In this document: one piece after another, positions 1-8,360 of the stretch
Layout of the letters: every line of letters begins with the position of its first letter
Numbering within the stretch: the first letter of the stretch is position 1
DNA from: Sphingobium indicum BiD32
GTDB taxonomy: Bacteria > Pseudomonadota > Alphaproteobacteria > Sphingomonadales > Sphingomonadaceae
Length of the DNA stretch: 44,444 nucleotides
Reading direction: 5' to 3'
NCBI RefSeq assembly: GCF_000382885.1
Contig: NZ_CAVK010000025.1
Location: forward strand, 1 to 44,444
Notes under the pieces: model-generated
Told to the model about the DNA's origin: nothing
Seen by the model: the letters and a program-made list of their open reading frames with translations, nothing else
The model's database searches: none
Program-made: the position numbers and the translations under genes

Positions 1-7
1 TAGCGAT

Positions 8-87
8 GACGGAGGGGTGTTGCCCTATCGAGAGGGGGACACCCCTCCGTCTGGCCTGCGGCCAGCCACCTCCCCTTAAAGGGGAGG
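8..87. repeat. Cluster of three intergenic palindromes
   Basis: Three hairpins lie in a row downstream of the lipoprotein gene. The first has a perfect 13-bp stem (8-20 with 39-51). The second is TGGCC-TGC-GGCCA at 52-64. The third is a CCTCCCCTT/AAGGGGAGG palindrome at 69-87. The last belongs to a CTCCCC/GGGGAG family seen again near 16741, 23404, 23544 and 36303. The arrangement resembles composite REP/BIME elements. No T-run follows on the minus strand, so a terminator role is only possible. Confidence 0.7.
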
Positions 88-91
88 AACT

Positions 92-727
92 TTAAGGCGC
101 GACCGGCTTTGCTGTCACGCTGTTGTCCGCGTTGGCCGGAGCCGCTGCCGCTTCGCCCTTGGGCGCGAAGATGCGCAGGCTGGCTAGGGTCTTGTCGACG
201 ATCGGCTGATATTGTTCGCTCAGCATTTCGGGATAGACGAAGGTGGCGGTCACGATCGATCCGTCGGGCTGCTTGAGCAGGCGGACCGCGACATTATTGC
301 CTTCGCCATCATTGGCGGTGCCGCGATATTCATTGTCGCCGATGAAATCGCCATCGACCCCTTCGGCCCCGCTGCTGACCGCTTCGACGATCTGCTGGAG
401 CGTTTCGTCATTGTCATTCTTCTGCCAGAAAACGCGCACGTCCGCGCCTGCGCCCTTATCTTCATAGACGGCACCGTCGGCGGTACTGGCCTCCGCATTT
501 TTCATCCAGCCTTCGGGGAAGCTGACCGAAAAGCCGCGTTCGAGATTGACGTAATTGCGCGGTTCCGCGTCCTCCGCTGCCTGCTGCGTGGCGAGCGCGC
601 TGGCAGCGGCGGCATTGGCGGCGGCGGCCAGTTCCTCCTGGCTCGGCATGTCGGCCACCGGTTCGGTGCGACCGCAGGCGGCAAGGAGCAGGACGGGCAG
701 GCAGGCGATGATCGCGGCGTTTTTCAT
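92..727 (-). CDS. Putative lipoprotein, function unknown
   Basis: Predicted 211-residue lipoprotein. The signal peptide ends in the lipobox LLLAAC with Cys18 as the acylated residue, so the protein should be membrane-anchored and face the periplasm. An Ala-rich linker (about residues 25-55) precedes a globular part starting with a NLERGFSVSFPEGW-like segment. That pattern is typical of small PsbP/DUF1795-like folds, but I cannot assign a function. A start further upstream at 763 is possible, but the lipobox spacing and a GGATCGG stretch before 727 favour this start. It lies 59 bases downstream of the sigma-54 activator on the same strand and could be co-transcribed with it. Confidence 0.75.
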   Translation of the reverse strand: MKNAAIIACLPVLLLAACGRTEPVADMPSQEELAAAANAAAASALATQQAAEDAEPRNYVNLERGFSVSFPEGWMKNAEASTADGAVYEDKGAGADVRVFWQKNDNDETLQQIVEAVSSGAEGVDGDFIGDNEYRGTANDGEGNNVAVRLLKQPDGSIVTATFVYPEMLSEQYQPIVDKTLASLRIFAPKGEAAAAPANADNSVTAKPVAP

Positions 728-786
728 GTGCCGATCCAAAGCATAGCCGGGGAGAGAATACAACGGTCGAGCGACGGGGAGCCGCT

Positions 787-2235
787 TCAGGCGGCGCTGT
801 CGATGCCCAGTTCAGCGAGTTTGCGGTAGAGGGTCGATCGGCCGATGCCCAGGCGGCGGGCCACTTCGGTCATGCGGCCGCGATAATGGCCGATGGCGAG
901 GCGGATGACGTCGGCTTCGATCTCGGCGAGCTGGCGGACATGGCCGTCGCCTTCAAACAGGGTGATGCCTGCGCCGTCGCGGTGCGGCTGGCTGGCGGCG
1001 CGCGGGCGGATGGTGAGGCGATCGATCGGGTCGCCGGTCCTGATCTGCGCGGCGATCTGAGGGAAATCCTGCGGCGTCAATGCGTCGCCATCGCATAGCA
1101 CGGCGGCGCGGAAGAGGGCGTTTTGAAGCTGACGGACATTGCCCGGCCAGCCATGCTGCATCAGCAGCGCCAGTGCATCGTCGGTGAGGCCCAGGCCACG
1201 CAGCCCCGGCTGGGTCGCGATCCGCGCGAGCAAATGGCGGCAGAGCGCGGGAACATCCCCCATCCGTTCGCGCAACGGCGGGATGGTCAACTGAACGACG
1301 TTGAGGCGGTAATAAAGATCCTCGCGGAAGCGACCGGCCTCTATTTCCTCGATCAGCCGCTTGTTGGTGGCGGCGATGACGCGGACATCGACATGGATCG
1401 GGCGGCGCGCGCCGATCGGCTGCATTTCACCATCCTGCAACACGCGCAACAATTTGACCTGTGCGTCGAGCGGCATTTCGCTGACTTCGTCCAGGAAGAT
1501 GGTGCCGGTGTCGGCGCTGGCGAATTTACCGACATGGCGGTCGAACGCGCCGGTAAAGGCGCCGCGTTCATGGCCGAAAAGTTCGGATTCGACCAGATTG
1601 GCGGGGATAGCGCCGCAATTGACCGTAACCATCGCCTGTTTGTGACGGGGGGAGGCGGCATGGATGGCGCGAGCGATCACATCCTTGCCGACGCCGCTTT
1701 CACCCTCGATCAATACCGGGACGCGGGCGCGGGCGGCCTTGGCCGCGATGGCCAGCGCGGCGCGGAATTGCGGGGCGGAGCCGACGACATCCTCGAAGGA
1801 GAGGGGGGCGGTGATCTTTTCGGTGAGCGGGCGCAGTTCGCCATGGGCGGCGCCTTCGCTGATCGTTGCGTTGAGCGCGGCGAGCAGCCGTTCGGGCGCA
1901 ATCGGCTTGGACAGATAGTCGGTCGCGCCAGCGCGCATCGCCTCTACGGCAACCGCGACATTATTATGGGCGGTGAGAATCAGGATGGGCAGTGCAGGGC
2001 GTCGCTCGCGAATCTCGCGGATCAGGCCTGCGGGTTCATAATCGGGACTCCACTGGTCCAGGATGATCGCATCAAGCTGCATCCCGTCCTGCGTGCCCAG
2101 CGTCGCAATGGCGGTTTCTCCGTCGCCGGCAAAGATCGTCCGCCACCCGGCACGCGCCGCCAGCGCCGAAACCAGCCGCCTTTGCGCCGGTTCGTCGTCG
2201 ATCAGCATCAGCATCGGTATGCCGTCGCGCGCCAT
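787..2235 (-). CDS. Sigma-54-dependent response regulator (NtrC family)
   Basis: This 482-residue protein is a bacterial enhancer-binding activator of sigma-54 RNA polymerase. It has an N-terminal receiver domain (about 8-125) with the acidic IDDEP pair, a phosphoacceptor Asp in IILDQW and the conserved Lys in LSKP. The AAA+ domain (about 150-385) carries Walker A GESGVGKD, the sigma-54 contact loop GAFTGA and Walker B TIFLDE. A Fis-type helix-turn-helix ends the protein (RRLGIGRSTLYRKL). GAGGGG 8 bases before the ATG supports this start. The residues after the phosphoacceptor (WSPDYEPAG) differ from the usual MPxxxG loop. No histidine kinase gene is adjacent, so the input is unknown. Confidence 0.93.
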   Translation of the reverse strand: MARDGIPMLMLIDDEPAQRRLVSALAARAGWRTIFAGDGETAIATLGTQDGMQLDAIILDQWSPDYEPAGLIREIRERRPALPILILTAHNNVAVAVEAMRAGATDYLSKPIAPERLLAALNATISEGAAHGELRPLTEKITAPLSFEDVVGSAPQFRAALAIAAKAARARVPVLIEGESGVGKDVIARAIHAASPRHKQAMVTVNCGAIPANLVESELFGHERGAFTGAFDRHVGKFASADTGTIFLDEVSEMPLDAQVKLLRVLQDGEMQPIGARRPIHVDVRVIAATNKRLIEEIEAGRFREDLYYRLNVVQLTIPPLRERMGDVPALCRHLLARIATQPGLRGLGLTDDALALLMQHGWPGNVRQLQNALFRAAVLCDGDALTPQDFPQIAAQIRTGDPIDRLTIRPRAASQPHRDGAGITLFEGDGHVRQLAEIEADVIRLAIGHYRGRMTEVARRLGIGRSTLYRKLAELGIDSAA

Positions 2236-2388
2236 TCACACCCCTCAATAGCAACAGGGGACCTATGGTAAGGGCGGGGGGTAAAGGCGGGCTTAACCGC
2301 GAAAGATTTTCTTGTGGCGCTACGGGTTGAGGGGGGGGGCGCGACAGGATAAGAGGTTCGCCGCAACCGCCACAGAAGGGGACCGGAC
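2236..2388. other. Divergent intergenic region
   Basis: This 153-base gap separates the minus-strand sigma-54 activator from the plus-strand oxidase/transhydrogenase genes, so it should hold both promoters. It contains a run of nine G around 2331-2339 but no operator or promoter that I can identify with confidence. Confidence 0.4.
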
Positions 2389-2514
2389 ATGGCGTCAGAC
2401 GGAAATATCAAGAGTGCGAACGAAACCTATGCCGGTTTCATTGGCGTGATGAAGTGGGGCACGATCGCGTCGATCGCGGTGGCAGCGCTCGTGGTGCTGC
2501 TGATCTCCGGCTAA
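2389..2514 (+). CDS. aa3-type cytochrome c oxidase subunit IV microprotein
   Basis: A 41-residue ORF beginning MASDGNIKSANETY, with a single hydrophobic helix (about residues 20-40) ending at TAA. The length, the polar N-terminus with a conserved-looking ETYxGF segment and the one C-terminal membrane span match the small bacterial aa3 oxidase subunit IV family. Members of that family pack against the catalytic subunits of haem-copper oxidases in the inner membrane. It sits 36 bases before pntAA, an association I recall from other sphingomonads. It is easily missed by gene callers because of its size. The start lacks a strong Shine-Dalgarno sequence, though GAAGGGGA occurs about 8 bases upstream. 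Confidence 0.8.
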   Translation: MASDGNIKSANETYAGFIGVMKWGTIASIAVAALVVLLISG

Positions 2515-2550
2515 ACCGGGACGCGAAGAACAGGAGGGGATGCCATAATA

Positions 2551-3672
2551 ATGAAAATTGCAGTTTTGAAGGAGCAGGCCGCGGGTGAAGCCCGTGTTGC
2601 CGCTACGCCGGAGACGGTGAAGAAGTTTATCGGCCTGGGGGCGCAGGTCGCCGTCGAGGCGGGGGCCGGGCTGACGGCGTCGGTCGCCGACGCCGATTAT
2701 GCCGCCGCTGGTGCCAGCGTGGCGGATCGCGCCGCGACAGTGGCTGGCGCGGACATTGTCCTGGGCGTGCAGGGACCGGACGTCGCCAGCATCGCCGGCG
2801 CCAATCCGGGTGCGTGGATCGTCGCCGGTCTCAACCCCTTTGGGGAGCGGGCGCGGGTCGACGCCTATGCAGCGGCGGGCTATGAAGCATTGGCGATGGA
2901 ATTCATGCCGCGCATCACCCGTGCGCAGTCGATGGATATCCTGTCGTCCCAGTCGAACCTGTCGGGCTATAAGGCGGTGCTGGACGCCGCCAGTGAATAT
3001 GGCAAGGCCTTCCCGATGATGATGACGGCGGCGGGCACGGTGTCTGCCGCGCGCGCCTTCATCATGGGTGTGGGCGTGGCGGGCCTCCAGGCGATCGCCA
3101 CCGCGCGCCGTCTGGGCGCGCAGGTCAGCGCGACCGACGTGCGGGCGGCGACCAAGGAGCAGATCGAATCGCTGGGTGCCAAGGCGATCTTCGTCGAGAA
3201 GGTCGCGGGTATCGAGGGTGAAGGCTCTGGCGGCTATGCCACGGAAATGTCCGACGAATATAAGGCGGCGCAGGCCGAGCTGGTATCGGCGCACATCGCC
3301 AAGCAGGACATCGTCATCACCACCGCGCTGATTCCGGGTCGTCCCGCGCCGCGCCTGATCACCGACGCGCAGATCGCGTCGATGAAGCCGGGCAGCGTGA
3401 TCGTCGATCTGGCGGTCGAACAGGGCGGCAATGTCGAGGGTGCAGTGGCGGGCGAAGTGGTCGTGCGCCACGGCGTCAAGATCGTCGGCCATCGCAACGT
3501 GCCATCGCGGCTCGCCACCGACACATCGGCCCTGTTCTCGCGCAACCTGTTCAACTTCCTGTCCGCCTTCTGGGACAAGGAAAAGGGTGCGCCGGTGCTG
3601 GACGATGAAATCGGCAACGCCATCCGCCTGACGCAGGGCGGCAAGGTCGTGAACGAGCGGCTGCTCGGATAG
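2551..3672 (+). CDS. pntAA: NAD(P) transhydrogenase subunit alpha, part 1
   Basis: This is domain I of the proton-translocating transhydrogenase, the soluble NAD(H)-binding component that exchanges hydride with the NADP domain. It is 373 residues long, against about 510 for the fused E. coli PntA, because here alpha is split into two genes. Visible features are the AlaDH/PNT-type N-terminus (KEQAAGEARVAATPETVKKF) and the Rossmann glycine motif in GVGVAGLQAIATARRLGAQV. Further diagnostic segments are TDVR and KPGSVIVDLAVEQGGN. AGGAGGGG lies 11 bases before the ATG. It is the first of three genes for the complex and follows the oxidase microprotein gene. Confidence 0.96.
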   Translation: MKIAVLKEQAAGEARVAATPETVKKFIGLGAQVAVEAGAGLTASVADADYAAAGASVADRAATVAGADIVLGVQGPDVASIAGANPGAWIVAGLNPFGERARVDAYAAAGYEALAMEFMPRITRAQSMDILSSQSNLSGYKAVLDAASEYGKAFPMMMTAAGTVSAARAFIMGVGVAGLQAIATARRLGAQVSATDVRAATKEQIESLGAKAIFVEKVAGIEGEGSGGYATEMSDEYKAAQAELVSAHIAKQDIVITTALIPGRPAPRLITDAQIASMKPGSVIVDLAVEQGGNVEGAVAGEVVVRHGVKIVGHRNVPSRLATDTSALFSRNLFNFLSAFWDKEKGAPVLDDEIGNAIRLTQGGKVVNERLLG

Positions 3673-3709
3673 GGGAATCGCCTGCTCGCGCCCCGCGCGT
3701 TCAGGCCAA

Positions 3710-3732
3710 CGTCCCGCAGCCAAATCGGGACG
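3710..3732 (+). other. Hairpin between pntAA and pntAB
   Basis: CGTCCCG (3710-3716) pairs with CGGGACG (3726-3732) over a 9-base loop in the 76-base pntAA-pntAB spacer. No T-run follows, so it is not a classical terminator. It could modulate relative expression or mRNA stability. This is an observation only. Confidence 0.4.
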
Positions 3733-3748
3733 AACGGGGAGTATGACG

Positions 3749-4033
3749 ATGGACTTTATTTCCATCCTGTCGGTTTTCGTGCTGGCATGTTTCGTCGGCT
3801 ATTATGTGGTGTGGTCGGTGACCCCGGCGCTCCACACGCCATTGATGGCGGTTACCAACGCCATTTCGTCGGTCATCATCGTTGGCGCGCTGGTCGCGTC
3901 GGCGGAAGCGGGGAGCGCTGCGGCCAAATATCTGGGCCTGCTGGCGGTCGTCTTTGCATCGGTCAACATCTTCGGCGGCTTTGCGGTCACTGAGCGGATG
4001 CTGGCGATGTACAAGAAGAAGGAGCGCAAGTGA
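3749..4033 (+). CDS. pntAB: NAD(P) transhydrogenase subunit alpha, part 2
   Basis: This 94-residue membrane protein supplies the alpha-derived half of the proton channel (domain II) of transhydrogenase. Three hydrophobic helices are visible. The VxPALHTPLMAVTNAISSVI segment is diagnostic of the family, as is the conserved FGGFAVTERML near the C-terminus. ATG 3749 is chosen over ATG 3743 because GGGGAG stands 7 bases before it. The stop codon overlaps the next ATG (TGATG), coupling translation to pntB. Confidence 0.95.
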   Translation: MDFISILSVFVLACFVGYYVVWSVTPALHTPLMAVTNAISSVIIVGALVASAEAGSAAAKYLGLLAVVFASVNIFGGFAVTERMLAMYKKKERK

Positions 4034-5454
4034 TGCATGAGATCGCACAGATCCCATGGGGCGTGAGCCTGGCCTATCTGGCCGCTGGCGTCCTGTTCAT
4101 CCTGGCGCTGCGCGGGCTTTCCAGCCCGGCAACCAGCCGTCGCGGCAATCGCATGGGCATGATCGGCATGGCCATCGCCGTGGGAACCACGCTCTACACG
4201 CATGATGTGGTGAGCCTGCCCGAAATTATCGGCGCGATCGTCATCGGTGGCGGCATCGGCTTCATCATCGCGCGGCGGATCGCGATGACGGACATGCCGC
4301 AACTGGTGGCGGCGTTCCACAGCCTCGTCGGCATGGCCGCGGTGCTGGTGGGCGCGGCGGCCTTCCTTAATCCCGGCGCCTTCGGGATATTGGACGCGGT
4401 GACGGGCGAAATCCACAATGCCAGCCGCATCGAAATGGGGCTGGGCGTGGCGATCGGCGCGATCACCTTCTCCGGATCGGTCATCGCCTTCCTGAAACTC
4501 AACGGCAATATGTCGGGCAAGCCGATCATGCTGCCGGGGCGTCACCTCATCAATCTGGGCACGCTGGCCGCGATCCTGGGGCTGATCGGCTATTTCGTGA
4601 CCGATCAAAGCCCGTGGGTATTCTGGACCGTGACGGCGCTGAGCTTCATCATCGGGTTCCTGCTGATCATCCCGATCGGCGGGGCGGACATGCCGGTCGT
4701 GGTGTCGATGCTCAACAGCTATTCGGGCTGGGCGGCGGCCGCGATGGGCTTCACGCTGGGCAACAGCGCGATGATCATCACCGGCGCGCTGGTGGGTTCG
4801 TCGGGTGCGATCCTGAGCTACATCATGTGCAAGGCGATGAACCGCAGCTTCATCAGCGTGATAGCGGGCGGCTTTGGCGCCGATGCGGGACCGGCGGGCG
4901 CTGGCGGGCCAGTGATCGACCGCGCCTACAAGCGCGGGTCGGCGGAGGACGCGGCATTCCTGATGAAACAGGCCGACAGCGTCATCATCGTGCCGGGTTA
5001 CGGCATGGCGGTGAGCCAGGCGCAGCATGCGCTGCGCGAGATGGGCGATCTGCTCAAGGCTGAAGGCGTGAAGGTCAAATATGCGATCCACCCCGTGGCG
5101 GGTCGTATGCCGGGCCATATGAACGTGCTGCTGGCCGAAGCGAACGTGTCCTATGACGAAGTGTTCGAGCTGGAGGATATCAACAGCGAGTTCAGTCAGG
5201 CAGACGTCGCCTTCGTCATCGGGGCGAACGACGTGACCAATCCGGCGGCCAAGACCGACAAATCGTCGCCCATTTACGGGATGCCGATCCTGGACGTCGC
5301 CAACGCCAAGTCGGTGCTGTTCGTCAAGCGCTCCATGGGCGGGGCTGGCTATGCCGGCGTCGACAATGAGGTGTTCTACATGGACAATACCATGATGCTG
5401 CTGGCCGACGCCAAGAAGATGGTCGAGGAAATCGTCAAGGGGCTGGCGCACTGA
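4033..5454 (+). CDS. pntB: NAD(P) transhydrogenase subunit beta
   Basis: A 473-residue subunit of the inner-membrane transhydrogenase that carries most of the proton channel and the NADP(H)-binding domain III. The N-terminal two thirds (to about 265) are a series of hydrophobic helices. The C-terminal domain (about 290-473) contains the nucleotide-binding segment VPGYGMAVSQAQHAL, then KYAIHPVAGRMPGHMNVLLA and the VIGANDVTNPAA loop typical of dIII. An in-frame GTG at 4030 is possible, but the ATG overlapping the pntAB stop is preferred. The enzyme uses proton motive force to reduce NADP+ with NADH. Confidence 0.97.
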   Translation: MHEIAQIPWGVSLAYLAAGVLFILALRGLSSPATSRRGNRMGMIGMAIAVGTTLYTHDVVSLPEIIGAIVIGGGIGFIIARRIAMTDMPQLVAAFHSLVGMAAVLVGAAAFLNPGAFGILDAVTGEIHNASRIEMGLGVAIGAITFSGSVIAFLKLNGNMSGKPIMLPGRHLINLGTLAAILGLIGYFVTDQSPWVFWTVTALSFIIGFLLIIPIGGADMPVVVSMLNSYSGWAAAAMGFTLGNSAMIITGALVGSSGAILSYIMCKAMNRSFISVIAGGFGADAGPAGAGGPVIDRAYKRGSAEDAAFLMKQADSVIIVPGYGMAVSQAQHALREMGDLLKAEGVKVKYAIHPVAGRMPGHMNVLLAEANVSYDEVFELEDINSEFSQADVAFVIGANDVTNPAAKTDKSSPIYGMPILDVANAKSVLFVKRSMGGAGYAGVDNEVFYMDNTMMLLADAKKMVEEIVKGLAH

Positions 5455-5471
5455 TATCGCGAACCAGGCTA

Positions 5472-5570
5472 CCCCAACTCCGTTCGCCCTGAGCCTGTCG
5501 AAGGGCTTTACTTTCTGCATCAACGTAGAAAGTAAGGGGCTTCGACAAGCTCAGCCCGAACGGGTTGGGG
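5472..5570. repeat. Long near-perfect inverted repeat (about 45-bp arms)
   Basis: The left arm (5472-5516) and right arm (5526-5570) are nearly complementary across about 45 bases around a 9-base loop. They contain the units GCCTGTCGAAGGGC and GGCTTCGACAAGCTCAGCCC. A single, partial relative lies at 18371-18406. The structure could terminate pntB transcription, but it looks more like a pair of inverted mobile palindromic units of the TTCGACAAGCTCAG type that I recall from sphingomonad genomes. Confidence 0.85.
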
Positions 5571-5594
5571 TGGTTTGGATTTTCAGGGGATATC

Positions 5595-6284
5595 ATGCAC
5601 AAACTTGGCCTGATCGGCGGTCTCAGCTGGACGTCCACTGCCCGCTATTATGAGATCATCAACCAGGCGGTGCATCGCGCGCGGGGCGGGCAGCATAGCG
5701 CGCCGCTGCTGATCGAGAGTCTGGACTTTGCCACCGTGGCAGCCTGCACCACCGACGAGGAGTGGGACAGTGCGGCGGGCGTGCTGATCGATGCCGCGCG
5801 GCGGCTGGAGACGGCGGGGGCGGGGGCGCTGCTGATCTGCGCCAATTCGATGCACCGTGTCTATGACCGGGTGCAGGGCGCGGTGAATGTCCCCATCCTC
5901 CATATCGCCGAGCGGGTCGGCAAGAAGATGCAGGCCGACGGCATCGAGAAAGCCGCCCTGATCGGCACGCGCAACGTGATGACCGAAAAATTCTATCGCC
6001 AGCGGCTGGTGGCGCATGGCGTGTCGCTGCTGCCGCCCGACATGGAACTGGCCGACCGGATCGACCGCATCGTCTATGACGAGCTGACCGTGGGCAAGAT
6101 CAGCCGCGAATCCGAACGCTATATGAAGTCGGAAATGACCGACATCGCCAAGCAGGATGTGCAGGCGGTGGTGCTGGCCTGTACCGAGCTGGAACGGATC
6201 GTCGACGTGAAGGCCAATGTGCTGCCGATCTACGACTGCACGTCGATCCATGCCAAGGCCGGGGTTGATTTCATTCTGGGGTAA
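5595..6284 (+). CDS. Aspartate/glutamate racemase family protein
   Basis: A 229-residue cytosolic protein of the cofactor-independent Asp/Glu/hydantoin racemase superfamily. The two catalytic cysteines are in place: Cys82 in LLICANSMHRV and Cys196 in VVLACTELERI. The N-terminus IGGLSWTSTARYY is the substrate-binding start typical of the YgeA/aspartate racemase branch. AGGGGA lies 4 bases before ATG 5595. An upstream in-frame start at 5565 would fall close to the inverted repeat and is less likely. It would interconvert L- and D-amino acids, and the exact substrate cannot be told. It converges on the next gene with 10 bases between stops. Confidence 0.9.
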   Translation: MHKLGLIGGLSWTSTARYYEIINQAVHRARGGQHSAPLLIESLDFATVAACTTDEEWDSAAGVLIDAARRLETAGAGALLICANSMHRVYDRVQGAVNVPILHIAERVGKKMQADGIEKAALIGTRNVMTEKFYRQRLVAHGVSLLPPDMELADRIDRIVYDELTVGKISRESERYMKSEMTDIAKQDVQAVVLACTELERIVDVKANVLPIYDCTSIHAKAGVDFILG

Positions 6285-6294
6285 GCAAAGCAAT

Positions 6295-6672
6295 TCAGGC
6301 GGGCAGGCTGCCATCCTCGAACAGCCAGATCATGGCTTCGTCCGGATCGGTAAAGACCTGGACGTGGGCTTGCGGCAAGGCGCGCTTGGCTTGCAGCTTG
6401 TTCAATATCGAGCCGACGACGATCGCATAATGGCCTTTGTTTTCGGCCATGATCATGTCGAAAAAGGCGCCGAAGGCTTCACTGATTTCAGCGGATTGCA
6501 CCGGAAAGTGGCGGCAGTCGGCGAGGACGCGATAGTTTGGGCTGGTCCTGCGGATGCTTGTGTGCCGTTTCATAAATTCGGATTCGAAGGCACGGAAATC
6601 CGCAAGAGACCAATAATCCTCTTGAACAAGACGCATCAAATTCCTGTCAGGATCATAGGAAAAATCAAACAT
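6295..6672 (-). CDS. STAS/SpoIIAA-like hypothetical protein
   Basis: A 125-residue soluble protein. The alternation of short strands and helices and the segment ending in DPDEAMIWLFE resemble SpoIIAA-like STAS-fold proteins, a family with varied, mostly unknown roles. I see no phosphorylatable serine motif that I would trust. The start at 6672 is set by GAGGGG 3 bases upstream. The longer reading to 6879 has shadow-like composition. No signal peptide or membrane helix is present. No operon partner is evident. Confidence 0.7.
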   Translation of the reverse strand: MFDFSYDPDRNLMRLVQEDYWSLADFRAFESEFMKRHTSIRRTSPNYRVLADCRHFPVQSAEISEAFGAFFDMIMAENKGHYAIVVGSILNKLQAKRALPQAHVQVFTDPDEAMIWLFEDGSLPA

Positions 6673-6808
6673 CGTCCCCTCACATTTCACATCTTTTCGC
6701 TTATGTCCTCTCTGTAACATCTGTGCATGAACAGGTGTATCGGGCCGGGTGAAAATATGCCCGATCTGTCGATTTGTTCCCGTTGCGGTAGATGCGCCAC
6801 AGCAGACC

Positions 6809-7225
6809 CTAACGCACCGCCGTCCATGTCTGTGTCTTGCAGAAAAACGCGATGCAGCCCTGCACTTTGAGGGAGCCATTGGGGTTGCGGCTGATTTTGG
6901 ACATATAGCTCTTGCCGCTTTCCGGGTCGTAGATCGTGCCCTTCCAGATACTGCCTGCGTCCGAAAAGCCGGTCAGCAGGGGCAGGCCCAGCAGCGGGCG
7001 GGAACGCAGCGTTGGGTCGATATTTTCCATGTCGGTGTTCGGGCGGCCCGGCGTGGGCTTGAGGATCTTTTCGATTTTACCGCACAGGCTTTTGCCGCAA
7101 GGCGCGATCTGGACGATCGCCTTGGCATCGACCGTGGCCCAGCGACCGGTGACCGGTTGTGCGGCATGGGCGGGCAGGGCGATGGCCGCGGTCAGGGTGG
7201 CGAGGGTAAGGCGGGCAGCTTTCAT
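6809..7225 (-). CDS. DUF2147 domain secreted protein
   Basis: A 138-residue exported protein. A signal peptide of about 20 residues ends ALPAHA before AQPVTG. The mature part has the DUF2147 hallmarks: an opening GxW (VTGRWAT), a CGxxLCGKI segment (CGKSLCGKIEKI), a GxIYDPESGKxY stretch and a C-terminal LKVQGCIAFFCKTQTW. Family members are small lipocalin-like beta-barrel proteins of unknown function. Four cysteines in two pairs could form periplasmic disulfides. The start at 7225 is chosen because the signal peptide begins there and GGAG lies upstream. Confidence 0.85.
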   Translation of the reverse strand: MKAARLTLATLTAAIALPAHAAQPVTGRWATVDAKAIVQIAPCGKSLCGKIEKILKPTPGRPNTDMENIDPTLRSRPLLGLPLLTGFSDAGSIWKGTIYDPESGKSYMSKISRNPNGSLKVQGCIAFFCKTQTWTAVR

Positions 7226-7274
7226 GCGATCCGTTTCTCCGTGTCTTTTGCCCAAAGATAAGCCGCAAATGACG

Positions 7275-7313
7275 ACGCCCGCCACCGCCTTTTTCGGCGG
7301 AAGCGGGCGTTTT
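7275..7313. terminator. Nested hairpin downstream of tadC
   Basis: ACGCCCGC (7275-7282) pairs with GCGGGCGT (7303-7310), enclosing a second stem CCGCC/GGCGG (7285-7289 with 7296-7300). A TTTT run follows on the plus strand. It sits between tadC and the DUF2147 gene, both on minus, where no T-run follows the outer stem. It may still end or attenuate tad transcription. Confidence 0.45.
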
Positions 7314-7355
7314 GATCGGAATGCTACGGCGACGGGCCGTTGCGCTGGGTGATTT

Positions 7356-8345
7356 TCAGAAGGCCGTGCTGATCGAGCAGGCGGCCGGACCCAGGATGAC
7401 GACGAACAGCGTCGGCAGGATGAAGAGAATCAACGGCACGGTCATGATCGCGGGCAGACGCGCGGCCTTTTCTTCGGCGCGCATCATGCGTTCGTGGCGG
7501 AATTCGGCCGATAGCACGCGCAGCGCCGAGGCCAGCGGGGTGCCGTATTTTTCGGTCTGGATCATGGTCGTGACCACGCCCTTGATCGCATCCAGCTTGA
7601 CGCGGGTGGCGAGATTTTCAAAGGCCATGCGCCGTTCGGTGAGGAAGCTCAGTTCGATCGCAGTCAGCTGAAACTCGTCACCCAGTTCGGGATAGGCCTT
7701 GCCCAGTTCGCGGGCCACCCGGTTGAAGGCGGCATCGACGGTCAGGCCCGCTTCGGCGCAGATGACCAGCAGGTCGAGCGCGTCGGGCAACCCCTTGCGG
7801 ATGGCGGCGGAGCGCTTCTGCACCTTGTTGTCGATGAAGATGTCGGGTGCCTTGTAGGAAAGCAGCAGCGCGACCGCGAAGGCGAAGAAGCGCTTGACCG
7901 GACCCCATTCGGGCTGAATGCCCACGCCATAGAGCAGCAAGGCTGCGCCGCCGCCAATGACGATCGGCATGATCATGCGGCCGAAAATGACGGCAACGGC
8001 CATGTCCTTGGACCGGATACCGGCCTGTGCCAGGCGGATCTGTGCGTCCTTGAGCTGGTCGTCCTGCAGGACTTTCAGGCTCGACAGAAAAGACCGCATA
8101 TGGTCGGTCGTCTGATTGCGCTGGACCAGCTTGGCGCGGCGCTTGGCGGTCGATGCGGTAATGCCCGCCTTCAACTGTTCGCGCCGGTCGTTGAGCGCCT
8201 TGACCCGCTTGGCCATCGGGTCGCGCACGGTCATGATCGCATAGAGGGCGAACAACATGGCGAGCGTCGCGAGGGCCGCGAGCAGGGTGCCGAAATCGGT
8301 GGCGGTCATGCCGAAAAGCGTGCCGGCAGGGGTAGGGGCGTCCAT
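7356..8345 (-). CDS. tadC: Tad pilus inner-membrane platform protein TadC
   Basis: A 329-residue GspF-superfamily membrane protein. It has an N-terminal helix, a cytoplasmic stretch, a central hydrophobic pair and the T2SSF domain (about 190-315). The segments LPDALDLLVICAEAGLTVDAA and GTPLASALRVLSAEFRHERMM are typical of TadC. A C-terminal helix ends the protein. With TadB it forms the platform on which the pilus motor acts. It is the last gene of the operon, 15 bases after tadB. Confidence 0.92.
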   Translation of the reverse strand: MDAPTPAGTLFGMTATDFGTLLAALATLAMLFALYAIMTVRDPMAKRVKALNDRREQLKAGITASTAKRRAKLVQRNQTTDHMRSFLSSLKVLQDDQLKDAQIRLAQAGIRSKDMAVAVIFGRMIMPIVIGGGAALLLYGVGIQPEWGPVKRFFAFAVALLLSYKAPDIFIDNKVQKRSAAIRKGLPDALDLLVICAEAGLTVDAAFNRVARELGKAYPELGDEFQLTAIELSFLTERRMAFENLATRVKLDAIKGVVTTMIQTEKYGTPLASALRVLSAEFRHERMMRAEEKAARLPAIMTVPLILFILPTLFVVILGPAACSISTAF

Positions 8346-8360
8346 GTCTCTTATCCCCGA

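Noticed and set aside
1123..2271. 382-codon plus-strand frame over the sigma-54 activator
   Set aside because: Antisense shadow; the minus strand has complete AAA+ and helix-turn-helix motifs.
3802..5523. 573-codon open frame on the minus strand opposite pntB
   Set aside because: His/Arg/Asp-rich composition typical of the antisense frame of a high-GC gene; no domain; pntB on the other strand is certain.
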